Of a DNA stretch of 64,000 nucleotides, positions 1 to 8,725 are shown one piece after another. The position numbers were made by a program, and so were the translations under genes. Positions within the stretch are counted from its first letter, which is position 1. Every line of letters starts with the position of its first letter. This DNA comes from an uncultured Tateyamaria sp. (GTDB lineage: Bacteria > Pseudomonadota > Alphaproteobacteria > Rhodobacterales > Rhodobacteraceae), in the NCBI RefSeq assembly GCF_947487805.1, contig NZ_CANKXW010000001.1, positions 309,501-373,500 on the forward strand, in the 5' to 3' direction. The notes below the pieces were generated by a model. The model was given only the letters and a program-made list of their open reading frames with translations. It made no database searches and was not told the DNA's origin.

Positions 1-1
1 G

Positions 2-340
2 GTCGCGGCGGGCCATCTGGTGGATGGCGTGGGGATCACCCGCGAGAATGCGGGGATGACGACCTATCATCATCTGCTGTTCGAACGGCACGAGATCGTG
101 CAAACTGCCGGGCTGTTCAGCGAAAGCCTGCTGCTCGGGGATGACATGCGTGGGGTGATGTCGGACGCCGCCTATGCGGATTTCGAACGGACCTTTGCCG
201 CCCCGTTTCCAAAGTCCCGCGCGGCCAAGCCCGCGCGCCGCATTCTGCGCCGGTTCGAGGCACCGGTGATCCGAACGATCCTGAAGCTGGGCCAATCGGA
301 CGAGACGGTAAAGCCACCGACATTCTTTTTCGCGGCCTGA
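2..340 (+). CDS. Hint-domain protein, C-terminal fragment (5' end outside window)
   Basis: The reading frame is already open at the window edge, so only the last 112 or so residues are present. The segment TYHHLLFERHEIVQTAGLF is characteristic of the C-terminal part of the Hedgehog/intein (Hint) domain common in secreted or self-processing Rhodobacteraceae proteins; the His pair and the following Glu-rich stretch match that family. It ends with a basic linker and the tail TFFFAA. The upstream part, which would show any N-terminal domain or the splice cysteine, cannot be seen, so function beyond the Hint fold is unknown. The family call is from recall of the motif, not from an alignment. Confidence 0.7.
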   Translation, partial: VAAGHLVDGVGITRENAGMTTYHHLLFERHEIVQTAGLFSESLLLGDDMRGVMSDAAYADFERTFAAPFPKSRAAKPARRILRRFEAPVIRTILKLGQSDETVKPPTFFFAA

Positions 341-401
341 CGGCGGCCGGGTCGGGCAAACCGGGCGGCGTGCGTCGGTTTGCCCGTTCTTGCAGGCGTG
401 C

Positions 402-1331
402 CTACAGCATCAACTGATAGCTGTGCGCGACATAGCGGTAGCCGCCTTCACCGTTCTTTTCGACATAGCCGATACCGGGCCACGGCATGTGGTAGCCGAT
501 GAAGGCCGTCTTGTCGGCGGCCATCATGTCGAGCAGACGTTTGCGGGTGGCGGCGGCTGCGGGTTTGTCCATGTCAAAACGGACCTCCCAATCGGGATGG
601 GCAAGCGACCAGACATAGTGGTTTGCGAAGTCCGCGCCGATCACCAGCTGGGTGCCGCCGTCCTCGACCATATAGGTCATGTGGCCCGGCGTGTGTCCGA
701 AGGCGGCCATGGCCGTGATGCCCGATGCCGCCGCGCCGCCATCGTCCAGCATGGTCATCTGTTCCGCGAGGGGGCGCACCTTGCCTTCGAAATTCTCGTT
801 GTCCGCCTTGGCCCAGGCGTCAAATTCGGTGGCGCCGGTCATATAGGCGGCATTTGCGAAGGTGGGCGTGCCATCGGTGGACAGGCCGCCGATGTGATCG
901 CCGTGCATGTGGGTTATCACCACCTTGTCGACCTGATCCGCGGTGTAGCCCGCCGCCTCGATCGCGGCAACGGTGCCTGCACCCGACAGACCCGTGTCAA
1001 AGAGCACCAGTTCCGAGCCGTTGTTCACAAGCGTCGGCGTAAAGAAGAACTGGGCCGCGTCCGTGGACAGCCCGGCATCGGCGGAGACGGTGTTGAACGT
1101 CTCGTCATCGACGTTCAGGCCAAAGATGCCATGCGGGTTTTCGACGGCGCGGGTGCCGGCGAGCAGGGTCGTGACTTCGAATTTGCCGACCTTGACGCGT
1201 CGGAAATTGGATTGCGCGACGCCCAGCATCGGGGCGGCGGCGCGTGCCGTGGTCGCGGTTGCGGCGGCCAGTGGCAGGGCCGCGGCCCCCATCAGGGCGG
1301 TGCGGCGGGAGAATTTGGGAGATGTGGACAT
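402..1331 (-). CDS. Tat-exported MBL-fold metallo-hydrolase
   Basis: A 309-residue metallo-beta-lactamase-fold hydrolase. The N-terminus has a twin-arginine signal (SRRTALMG, residues 8-15, then an Ala-rich hydrophobic stretch ending near ARA-A, about residue 31), so the folded metalloprotein is probably exported to the periplasm. The metal motif H141-x-H143-x-D145-H146 (HMHGDHIGG) is intact. A further conserved His is in FGHTPGHMTY and another in the YHMPWPG segment near the C-terminus. Such proteins hydrolyse esters, lactones or phosphodiesters; the substrate cannot be told from sequence. It is divergent from the DUF1801 gene, sharing a 97-base intergenic region. Confidence 0.88.
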   Translation of the reverse strand: MSTSPKFSRRTALMGAAALPLAAATATTARAAAPMLGVAQSNFRRVKVGKFEVTTLLAGTRAVENPHGIFGLNVDDETFNTVSADAGLSTDAAQFFFTPTLVNNGSELVLFDTGLSGAGTVAAIEAAGYTADQVDKVVITHMHGDHIGGLSTDGTPTFANAAYMTGATEFDAWAKADNENFEGKVRPLAEQMTMLDDGGAAASGITAMAAFGHTPGHMTYMVEDGGTQLVIGADFANHYVWSLAHPDWEVRFDMDKPAAAATRKRLLDMMAADKTAFIGYHMPWPGIGYVEKNGEGGYRYVAHSYQLML

Positions 1332-1398
1332 CGGTGTTATCCTTCCTGTCAGATACTGTCATACATAGTGCGGTTTTCGACCTGTCATCGGGGATCAC

Positions 1399-1419
1399 AA
1401 AAAAATTATCGATTTTTTT
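1399..1419. other. A/T-only hairpin in divergent intergenic region
   Basis: The arms AAAAAAAT and ATTTTTTT are separated by TATCG. They lie directly upstream of the GGAGGG ribosome site of the DUF1801 gene and downstream of the region that should contain the promoters of both divergent genes. It could act as a terminator-like or attenuating structure, or simply be promoter A/T richness; nothing more is supported. Confidence 0.35.
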
Positions 1420-1428
1420 GGAGGGTGG

Positions 1429-1860
1429 ATGTCTGACGCCAAAACAAAAGTGCTGGAGACCCCGTTCGACGACTGGGTCTCCACGGTCACGCCGGAGCGC
1501 CGCCGGGACGAGGCGCGTGCGCTTGATGCGGTGTTTCGCGCGGCCACGGGGTTTGTGCCGCAGGTCTGGACCGGGTCCATCGTGGGGTACGGGGCCTATG
1601 ACTACACCTATGCGTCGGGGCGCAGTGGTACATGGTTGGCGACCGGATTTGCCCCGCGCAAGGCGAAGCTGAGCATTTACATCATGCCGGGATACACGGA
1701 TTTCGGCCCGATCCTTGACCGGCTGGGGCCGCATTCCAAGGGCAAATCCTGTCTCTACATCACGCGGCTGGAGCGTGTGGACATCGACGTTCTGGGCGAA
1801 TTGATCACGGCCGGCGTGCGGGATCTGGCCACCCATTGGCCGGTGCACGCCCGGCTTTAG
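1429..1860 (+). CDS. DUF1801 domain protein
   Basis: A 143-residue cytoplasmic protein without signal peptide or membrane segment. The order of motifs (MWTGSIVGYG-like QVWTGSIVGYG near residue 45, GTWLATGFAPRKAKLSIYIMPGY near 65-90, then GKSCLYITRLERVDID) matches the DUF1801 (YdhG/YjhB-like) fold, whose biochemical role is not established. The start is fixed by a strong GGAGGG ribosome site six bases upstream. It stands alone between the divergent MBL hydrolase and gltX. Confidence 0.85.
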   Translation: MSDAKTKVLETPFDDWVSTVTPERRRDEARALDAVFRAATGFVPQVWTGSIVGYGAYDYTYASGRSGTWLATGFAPRKAKLSIYIMPGYTDFGPILDRLGPHSKGKSCLYITRLERVDIDVLGELITAGVRDLATHWPVHARL

Positions 1861-1925
1861 GCGGTCACAAACTGGACAAGGTGCCGCCCCTGTGACAAGG
1901 CAGGCCCAAGACGTCGGAGAGCACC

Positions 1926-3248
1926 ATGACAACAACTCGTTTCGCCCCATCGCCCACAGGGTACATCCATGTCGGCAACCTGCGCACCGCGCTGATGAAC
2001 TATCTGATTGCGCGCAAGGCGGGCGGCACGTTCATCCTGCGCATCGACGACACCGACCCCGAGCGGTCGAAGGAAGAATATGTCGACGCGATCAAGCAGG
2101 ATCTGGAGTGGCTGGGCCTGCATTGGGACCGGGTGGAGCGGCAGTCGGAGCGGCTGGACCGTTATGCGGCAGCGGCGGATACGCTGCGCGACAAGGGCCG
2201 GTTCTATGAGGCGTTCGAGACGCCGGTTGAGCTTGACCTCAAGCGCAAGAAACAGCTGAACATGGGCAAGCCGCCGGTCTATGACCGCGCGGCGCTGGCG
2301 CTGAGCGATGAGGAGCGCGCGGCCCTGCGCGCCGAGCGGGGGCAGGGTGTGTGGCGGTTCAAGCTGGATCAAGCGCGGATCGAGTGGACCGACGGCATTC
2401 TGGGCGACATCAGCATCGATGCGGCCAGCGTGTCCGATCCGGTGCTGATCCGGCAGGACGGGCAGGTTCTGTATACCATTGCCTCGGTGGTGGACGACAC
2501 CGAGATGGGCGTGACGGATGTGGTGCGCGGGTCGGACCATGTGACCAACACGGCCACGCAGATCCAGATCATCGAGGCGCTGGGCGGCACTGCGCCACGC
2601 TTTGCGCATCATTCGCTGTTGACCGGGCCGCAGGGCGAGGCGCTCTCGAAAAGGCTCGGCACTCTGGCGCTGCGCGATCTGCGGGCGCGCGGGGTTGCGC
2701 CTATGGCGCTGTTGTCGCTGATGGCGCGGTTGGGGTCGTCGGATCCGGTCGAGCTGCGCACGGATATGGCCGAGCTGATCGAAGGGTTCGACATTTCGCG
2801 CTTTGGTGCTGCGCCAACCAAGTTCGACGAGGCGGACCTGTTCCCGCTGACCGGGCGGTACCTGCAATCGCTGCCGCTGGAGGCGGTGGCGGGGCGGATC
2901 GCGGATCTGGGCGTGCCGGAGGGTCTGGCCGGGCCGTTCTGGATGGTGATGCGCGACAATATCGAGACGCTGCATGATCTGGAGGGCTGGTGGACGCTGT
3001 GCCGTGACGGGGCCGATCCGGTGATCGAGGATGACGACCGCGCCTTTGTGGCCGAGGCCATGGGTCTGCTGCCCGAGGGGCCGTTCGATGCCGAAACGTG
3101 GGGCGCGTGGACCGGTGCGGTCAAGGCCGCGACCGGGCGCAAGGGGCGCGGGTTGTTCATGCCGCTGCGCAAGGCGCTGACGGGTCAGGCACACGGGCCG
3201 GACATGGCCGCGCTGATGCCGTTGTTGCAGGTGGTCAAGGCGCGCTGA
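1926..3248 (+). CDS. gltX: Glutamyl-tRNA synthetase (GluRS, short type)
   Basis: Class I aminoacyl-tRNA synthetase that charges tRNA-Glu (and, in organisms lacking GlnRS, often tRNA-Gln) with glutamate. The 440-residue protein begins with RFAPSPTGYIHVGNLRTA, carrying the HIGH signature as HVGN (residues 15-18); the KMSKS loop is ALSKRLG (LSKR 240-243). The length of about 440 residues and the HVGN form fit the second, shorter GluRS type that many alphaproteobacteria carry beside a 465-470 residue enzyme. Whether a second copy exists lies outside this window. No zinc-binding Cys cluster is evident after the catalytic domain. Confidence 0.95.
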   Translation: MTTTRFAPSPTGYIHVGNLRTALMNYLIARKAGGTFILRIDDTDPERSKEEYVDAIKQDLEWLGLHWDRVERQSERLDRYAAAADTLRDKGRFYEAFETPVELDLKRKKQLNMGKPPVYDRAALALSDEERAALRAERGQGVWRFKLDQARIEWTDGILGDISIDAASVSDPVLIRQDGQVLYTIASVVDDTEMGVTDVVRGSDHVTNTATQIQIIEALGGTAPRFAHHSLLTGPQGEALSKRLGTLALRDLRARGVAPMALLSLMARLGSSDPVELRTDMAELIEGFDISRFGAAPTKFDEADLFPLTGRYLQSLPLEAVAGRIADLGVPEGLAGPFWMVMRDNIETLHDLEGWWTLCRDGADPVIEDDDRAFVAEAMGLLPEGPFDAETWGAWTGAVKAATGRKGRGLFMPLRKALTGQAHGPDMAALMPLLQVVKAR

Positions 3249-3278
3249 GACGCGGGTGGAGGGCGGATGGCGGATCGG

Positions 3279-3316
3279 CCCTTCGGGGAGAGTTTATCTG
3301 GCAAGATGAAGAGGAT
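3279..3316 (+). repeat. Candidate copy of a Rhodobacteraceae intergenic repeat
   Basis: The stretch TTTATCTGGCAAGATGAAG just before the MATE gene resembles the segment GGATATTTTTGGCCAAGAG before the dihydropyrimidinase gene (17322-17370). Together with GGAATATCTGAACC at about 10836 it seems to be one member of a degenerate family placed between genes, usually after a GC-rich inverted repeat. The similarity was judged by eye only. Confidence 0.3.
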
Positions 3317-3321
3317 GCGCC

Positions 3322-4713
3322 GTGTCTGAAGCGCCCGCCAAATTCGTGACCGGGTCGCTGATGCGGCATGTCACGGTGATGTCGCTGACCTCGAGCGTCG
3401 GCATCATGGCGGTGTTTCTGGTCGATTTCATCGACATGGTGTTCATCGCGATGCTGGGCAAGGCCGAGTTGGCGGCGGCCATCGGCTATGCCGGGTCGAT
3501 CCTGTTTTTCACTACGTCCTTTTCCATCGGCATGGCCATCGCGGTTGGCGCTCTGGTGGCCCGGTCGCTGGGGGCGGGCGACATGGCCGCGGCGCGGGCG
3601 CGCAGCAGTCACGGGCTGATCTATGGCGTGGGCTTTGGCAGTGCATTTGCGCTGTTTGTGTGGCTGAACATACCGCTGTTCGTGGGCTGGATCGGGGCAG
3701 AGGGCGAGACGGCCACGCTGGCCGAGGGGTATTTGCGCATCATTGTGCCGTCGCTGCCGTTTCTGGTTGTCGGCATGATGGGCGGTGGCATTCTGCGGGC
3801 GCACGGGGATGCGCGCCGGGCGATGATGGCCACGATCTATGGCGGCGGGGTGAACGCGGTTCTGGATCCGATCCTGATCTTTGGCTTCGGGCTGGATCTG
3901 ACCGGGGCGGCGCTGGCGTCGGTGGCGGCGCGGGTGGTGATCGGGGTCACGGCGCTGGTGCCGATCCTGCGTCATCACGGGGGGCTGCCGCGTGCGGACT
4001 TGGCCGGCATGGCGCGGGATTTCGTGCCGCTGGTCACCATCGGGTTTCCCGCCATCCTGACGCAGCTGGCCACCCCGGTAGGCCAGGCCATCGTGACCCG
4101 GTCCATGGCCCAATACGGGTTAGAAGCGGTGGCCGGCATGGCCATTGTGGGGCGGTTGATGCCCGTATCCTTTGCGGTGATCTTTGCGCTGTCGGGGGCG
4201 GTCGGGCCAATTTTGGGCCAGAACTATGGCGCGGGGCGGGGCGACCGGGTGCGGCGGGGGTTCAATGCGGCGCTGATCTTTGCCGGTGGGGTGATTGTCG
4301 TGATTGCCGCGGTTCTGTTTGGCTTGCGCGGCGTGATTGTGGATCTGTTGGATGCGACGGGTGTGACCCGCGATCTGGTCTATCTGTTCTGCGGGCCGCT
4401 GGCGCTTTTGTTCTTTTTCAACGCGGTGCTGTTCGTGGCCAATGCGGCGTTCAACAACCTGGGCCATCCGTTCTATTCCACCTGGATGAACTGGGGCCGC
4501 AACACGGTGGCGATGGTGCCGCTGGTGTGGGTCTGTGCCACGCTGTTCGGCGCGCCGGGGGTGTTGATCGGACAATCGCTGGCCGGTGTGGTGTTTGGCG
4601 TCATCGCCTGGGTGCTGGCGCGGCGGGTGATCGCGCAGGGTGGTGCGGCGGGCCCGAGGGACAGTTTTGCCCGCGAGGGGCGTCTATTGTCGCTCTTGAA
4701 CCTGCGCAAGTAG
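3322..4713 (+). CDS. MATE family multidrug/Na+ antiporter
   Basis: A 463-residue integral membrane protein with about twelve hydrophobic segments arranged in two similar halves, as in MATE exporters of cationic drugs or metabolites. The N-terminal half contains the family-typical SVGIMAVFLVDFIDMVFIA and ALVARSLGAG regions, and the second half repeats the pattern with PILGQNYGAGRGDRVRRG. It starts at a GTG preceded by AGAGGA. Its last 30 bases overlap the convergent gamma-glutamylcyclotransferase-like gene, so the two coding regions share DNA at their 3' ends. Confidence 0.9.
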   Translation: MSEAPAKFVTGSLMRHVTVMSLTSSVGIMAVFLVDFIDMVFIAMLGKAELAAAIGYAGSILFFTTSFSIGMAIAVGALVARSLGAGDMAAARARSSHGLIYGVGFGSAFALFVWLNIPLFVGWIGAEGETATLAEGYLRIIVPSLPFLVVGMMGGGILRAHGDARRAMMATIYGGGVNAVLDPILIFGFGLDLTGAALASVAARVVIGVTALVPILRHHGGLPRADLAGMARDFVPLVTIGFPAILTQLATPVGQAIVTRSMAQYGLEAVAGMAIVGRLMPVSFAVIFALSGAVGPILGQNYGAGRGDRVRRGFNAALIFAGGVIVVIAAVLFGLRGVIVDLLDATGVTRDLVYLFCGPLALLFFFNAVLFVANAAFNNLGHPFYSTWMNWGRNTVAMVPLVWVCATLFGAPGVLIGQSLAGVVFGVIAWVLARRVIAQGGAAGPRDSFAREGRLLSLLNLRK

Positions 4714-5232
4714 GCGGTCGGTCAGCGCCCGTTCCGCCACGTCCAGCCGCTGTGCGCGGGGGTAGAAAGGGGCCGCGCGGTCATCGAGCACGGGCGTGTC
4801 CCAGCCGTCAGTCGTGGAAAAGAACGCCTCGGCCCCGGCTGTGCCGAATTCGCGCAGATAACCCTGTACCACCACGTCGAGATAGCTGAGCAGGATGTGG
4901 TGGTCGCCATCGCTGCGCTGGTCTGCGGGCGGGACCTGATAGGCGGCGATTGTGTCGGCCTGCGCCTGATGCGTGACAGCCGCCGTGGCATCGATGCGGG
5001 CATAGCCGGTTTCGCGCAGATCCAGCGCGGCCCAGTCGGCATCCGGGACGGCGGCGATCAGGCCGTCGATGCTGTGCCCCGGTGCGGGGTCGATCGACAG
5101 GAAAACCACGTCGCGGCGCGCCGTGCGGACCCAGATCCGCCGCCACCCGTTGAGCGTGGCGGGCTGGGCATGGGGGTAGTCCTGCGTCGCGCGGTTGACG
5201 AGGCTGCCGTAGCCAAAGAACCACGGTGTCAT
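4684..5232 (-). CDS. Gamma-glutamylcyclotransferase-like (AIG2 fold) protein
   Basis: A 182-residue protein beginning MTPWFFGYGSLVN, the FGYGSL motif that binds the gamma-glutamyl group in GGCT/AIG2 proteins. The acidic residue expected to act as the general acid/base is present in LDLRETGY. The start at 5232 is chosen because its ATGA overlaps the stop of the upstream inositol-phosphatase-family gene, implying translational coupling; a longer in-frame extension lacks family similarity. It probably acts in the cytoplasm on gamma-glutamyl amines or peptides, substrate unknown. Its 3' end overlaps the convergent MATE gene by 30 bases. Confidence 0.82.
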   Translation of the reverse strand: MTPWFFGYGSLVNRATQDYPHAQPATLNGWRRIWVRTARRDVVFLSIDPAPGHSIDGLIAAVPDADWAALDLRETGYARIDATAAVTHQAQADTIAAYQVPPADQRSDGDHHILLSYLDVVVQGYLREFGTAGAEAFFSTTDGWDTPVLDDRAAPFYPRAQRLDVAERALTDRLLAQVQERQ

Positions 5233-6110
5233 GCGTCGGACATCAGGTCGCCGAAGTGGTCTGCGAGCCTCTCCCACACGGCCTCGGACGAGGCGCTGAG
5301 CAGGTAGCCGGTGGACACGGTCGCGTCATAGGCTGTGCCGTCCAGCATCGCGACCTTGCCGCCCGCCTGCTGGGTGATCAGGACGCCCGCGGCGTGGTCC
5401 CAGCTGTTGAGGTGGCCGGAGAGGACGAAATCAACCGCCCCCGTGGCCAGCAGCCGGTATTCGTGGGCGGAACAGCGCAGCGCCCCGGCAAAGGCAATCG
5501 CGCCCACCTTGGTCCACATCAGGGCGCGGTCGGCGGGGGGCATCAGGCGGATGTGCATGTAGCCTGCCAGTTGATCCAGCGGCTTGGCCGCGGCGGTGTG
5601 GATGGGCTTTTGCCGCCCCGACCGGGTTTGCCAGAGCGCGGGCGATGTGTTGTCGGCCAGAATGACGTCGTCGCCCACCGGGTCATAGATCAGGCCCAGC
5701 ACCGGCTGGCCAAAACGGCAGACCGACACCATCGTGCCAAAGAGCGGCATGCCCTTGGCAAAGTTCCAGGTGCCGTCGACCGGATCGATGATAAAGCTCA
5801 GCTCGGCCGCGCCGATCCCGTCCAGCAGGTCGGGCGTCTTGGCGACGGCCTCTTCGCCGATGACAAGCGCGTGGGGGAAGGCCATTTGCAAGCCGCGTGT
5901 GATCATCGCCTCGGCGGCGATATCGGCCTGTGTGACCAGATCGTTTTCGTCTTTCTTCTGGTCGATGTCACCGGCGTCCAGCTGGCGAAAGCGGGGCATG
6001 ATCTCCGCTTTGGCGGCGCGGCGCACGAGGTTGAGAAGCTGCGACTTCTGGGCCTGGGACAGGGGCGCTGTCACGGGCATGGGCAACTGGTCGGTCACGG
6101 CGTCGGTCAT
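5229..6110 (-). CDS. Inositol monophosphatase family phosphatase
   Basis: A 293-residue enzyme of the Mg2+-dependent, Li+-sensitive phosphatase superfamily (inositol monophosphatase, CysQ/HisN types). Metal-binding motifs are visible in order: the GEE of VIGEEAVAK, the central DPVDGTWNF and the C-terminal SWDHAAGVLITQQAGG. It dephosphorylates a small sugar- or nucleotide-like phosphate; inositol phosphate, 3'-phosphoadenosine phosphate and histidinol phosphate are all possible. The ribosome site AAGGAAAGG precedes the start. It is the first gene of a two-gene unit with the GGCT-like gene through a 4-base overlap. Confidence 0.88.
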   Translation of the reverse strand: MTDAVTDQLPMPVTAPLSQAQKSQLLNLVRRAAKAEIMPRFRQLDAGDIDQKKDENDLVTQADIAAEAMITRGLQMAFPHALVIGEEAVAKTPDLLDGIGAAELSFIIDPVDGTWNFAKGMPLFGTMVSVCRFGQPVLGLIYDPVGDDVILADNTSPALWQTRSGRQKPIHTAAAKPLDQLAGYMHIRLMPPADRALMWTKVGAIAFAGALRCSAHEYRLLATGAVDFVLSGHLNSWDHAAGVLITQQAGGKVAMLDGTAYDATVSTGYLLSASSEAVWERLADHFGDLMSDA

Positions 6111-6196
6111 GGCGGGGCCTTTCCTTGATTCCGGTACTTGGGGGAGGGTGTGTCACGGCGCGCGCTGCGCTGCAAATGGCCGTTGTGTCGCAAGGG

Positions 6197-8725
6197 CTAT
6201 TCCCGCCCCCTGAGCACCTGCGCGGGCCGCGCGGCCAGCGGGCCCCAGGCAAAGGCGAGGCCTGCCAGAAGGGTGGCCGCCACCCCGCCCAGCACGATGG
6301 CCAGCGCGGAGGGCCAGATCACCGTGAAATCGGTGTCCATGATGAACCGGCTGACGGCCCAGCCGCCCGCGATGCCAGCGGCCAGTGCGACCGCGCCCGC
6401 GCTGAGGCCCAGAAGGGCGGCGCGGGTGGCAAAGCTGATCAGGATGCGGCGGCGGGTGGCGCCCAGCGTCTTGAGCACCGCCGCCTCGTAGGTGCGGGCC
6501 TGCGTGCCCGCAGCGGCGGCGCCGATCAGCACGAGAAACCCGGTCAGCAGTGTTGCCGCCGCCCCGTAGGACGTGGCCGCCGCCAGCCCGGCCAGCACAT
6601 CGCTGACCCGGTCGATGGCGTCGCGTACGCGGATCGCGGTCACGTTGGGATATGCGTTGGCGATGTCGCGCAGGATCGCGGTTTCGGCGGCATCCTCGGC
6701 ATAGACGGTCGAGATGAACGTGTGCGGCGCGCCCTGCAAGGCGGCGGGATTCATCGACAGGATGAACCCGATGCCCGCGGTGGAAAAGTCGACCTCGCGG
6801 AACGAGGTGATGGTGCCGGAGATGTCCCGGCCCAGGATGTTGAGCGTCAGTTCATCGCCCAGCGACAGGCCCATTTCCTCGGCCTCTTCGGCGGCAAAGC
6901 TGATCTGGGGCGGGCCGGTGTACCCTTCGGGCCACCATGCGCCGGCGGTGATGCGCGTGTTTTCCGACGGGGTTTCGGAATAGGTGATGCCCCGGTCCCC
7001 CGAGATCACCCAGTGATCGCCCGCAACCTCACGGGCAGGGCGTCCGTTGATCCTGGTCAGCACGCCGCGCAGCATCGGCGCGCTGTCGACACGGCTGACG
7101 GCCGGATCATTCTCCAGCCGTTCGGCATAGCCCGCCATCTGGTCGCGCTGGATATCCACAAAGAAATAGCTGGGCGCCACATCGGGCAGGTTGCCCGTGA
7201 TCGCGTTGCGCAGGTTGCCGTCGATCTGACCAACCGCGGCCAGGACAGACAGGCCGAGGCCAAGGGACAGGACCACGGAGGCCGCCCCTTCGCGTGTGCC
7301 GGAGATGGCCCCCAGCGCCCATCGCAGCGCCGGACGCCCGCGTGCGCGGGGGGCCGCATGGCGCGACAGCCAGCGCACCAGCGTCGCGGCCAGCGCCAGC
7401 AGACCCAGCGCAAAGGCGATGCCGCCCGCCGTCCACAGCGTCAGCCGCCATGTGCCGGAGAAAAGGCCCGCAGTGACGATCAGGGCGGCAAGCCCCGCGG
7501 CGATCCACGCAAGATAACGCGGCGCGGGCAGCAGCCGCGCCTTGTCCAGCGCATCGCGAAAGAGGGTCGCGGCGCGCACGTCCTCGGCGCGTGCCAGCGG
7601 CCAGAGCGTGAAGACAAAGGCGGTCAACACGCCGTAGACCGCCGCCTCGGCCAGAGGGGCGGGAAAGATCGTGAAGCTGGCGGGGATGGGCAGGCGCGCC
7701 TCGATCACCGGGGCGAGCAGCAGCGGCACCAGCGCACCCAGTACCAGCCCCATCACGATGCCAAGGACCGACAGGATGCCGATCTGGATGAAATAGGTCT
7801 GAAAGATCGTGCGCCGTTCGGCCCCCAAGGTGCGCAAGGTGGCGATCACGCCGGTCTTTTCCGACAAATAGGCGCGCACCGCCGCCGATACGCCAACGCC
7901 ACCCACGGCCAGCCCGGACAGGCCCACAAGCACCAGAAACGCGCCCAGCCGGTTGACGAACTCTGCCACGCCCGGCGCGCCGTTGCGGGCATCGGTCCAG
8001 CGCATGCCACTGTTTTCAAACTGCGTCCGCGCGCGGGTTTCGAGGGTTTCGAGGTCGGTGCCTTCGGGCAGGACCAGCCGGTATTTGGAGTTGTAGAGCG
8101 TGCCGGGGGCCAACAGCTGTGCATTGGCCAGCGCCGTGCGCAGCACGATGGTGCGGGGCCCAAGGCCAAAGCCGCCTGCGGCGCTGTCGGGTTCGCGCGC
8201 GAGCGTTGCGCGCAGCTCAAAATCCTGCGTGCCAAGCCGGAATGTATCGCCCGGTTGCAGGCCCAGCCGGTCGATCAGCGCGCGTTCCATGACCGCGCCG
8301 GGCAATCCGCCTTTCGTGGCCAGCGCGTCCGCCAGCGGCAGGGGCGGGTCCAGCACGAGCTCGCCCACGAGGGGATAGGCGCTGTCCACGGCCTTGATCT
8401 GGGTCAGGCCGCGTTCGGCCCCGTCCGGGCCATCGACCACGGCCATGGACCGGAAATCCGCGATCTCGGAGATTTCAGTGGCCACCGAGGCCATCCAGGC
8501 GCGTTCGTCATCGGTGGCAAAACGGTAGGTGAAATCCAGCTCTGCATCGCCACCCAACAGCGCCGCCCCTTCGCGCTGCAACCCGGCCTCGATCGCGGAG
8601 CGGACAGAGCCCACGGCGGCGATGGCGGCGACGCCGAGGGTCAGACAGGCCAGAAAGATGCGAAAGCCGCGCAGGCCCCCGCGCAATTCGCGGCGGGCAA
8701 AGCGGGCGGAGGTGGCAAGGGTCAT
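6197..8725 (-). CDS. ABC transporter permease, FtsX/YbbP family
   Basis: An 842-residue permease with an N-terminal transmembrane helix (GFRIFLACLTLGVAAIAAVG), a large periplasmic domain, and two FtsX-type bundles of three or four helices in the middle and at the C-terminus. This is the double-FtsX layout of E. coli YbbP and of other permeases that pair with LolD/YbbA-type ATPases. The start overlaps the stop of the ATPase gene by ATGA, so the two form one complex. Such systems move or extract lipids, lipoproteins or toxic compounds; the E. coli cargo is not firmly established. Neighbouring divergent TesA-like esterase repeats the E. coli ybbAP-tesA layout. Confidence 0.88.
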   Translation of the reverse strand: MTLATSARFARRELRGGLRGFRIFLACLTLGVAAIAAVGSVRSAIEAGLQREGAALLGGDAELDFTYRFATDDERAWMASVATEISEIADFRSMAVVDGPDGAERGLTQIKAVDSAYPLVGELVLDPPLPLADALATKGGLPGAVMERALIDRLGLQPGDTFRLGTQDFELRATLAREPDSAAGGFGLGPRTIVLRTALANAQLLAPGTLYNSKYRLVLPEGTDLETLETRARTQFENSGMRWTDARNGAPGVAEFVNRLGAFLVLVGLSGLAVGGVGVSAAVRAYLSEKTGVIATLRTLGAERRTIFQTYFIQIGILSVLGIVMGLVLGALVPLLLAPVIEARLPIPASFTIFPAPLAEAAVYGVLTAFVFTLWPLARAEDVRAATLFRDALDKARLLPAPRYLAWIAAGLAALIVTAGLFSGTWRLTLWTAGGIAFALGLLALAATLVRWLSRHAAPRARGRPALRWALGAISGTREGAASVVLSLGLGLSVLAAVGQIDGNLRNAITGNLPDVAPSYFFVDIQRDQMAGYAERLENDPAVSRVDSAPMLRGVLTRINGRPAREVAGDHWVISGDRGITYSETPSENTRITAGAWWPEGYTGPPQISFAAEEAEEMGLSLGDELTLNILGRDISGTITSFREVDFSTAGIGFILSMNPAALQGAPHTFISTVYAEDAAETAILRDIANAYPNVTAIRVRDAIDRVSDVLAGLAAATSYGAAATLLTGFLVLIGAAAAGTQARTYEAAVLKTLGATRRRILISFATRAALLGLSAGAVALAAGIAGGWAVSRFIMDTDFTVIWPSALAIVLGGVAATLLAGLAFAWGPLAARPAQVLRGRE

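Noticed and set aside
1857-3194. Minus-strand frame opposite gltX
   Set aside because: It is a shadow of gltX with Arg/Gln/His-rich composition and no motif.
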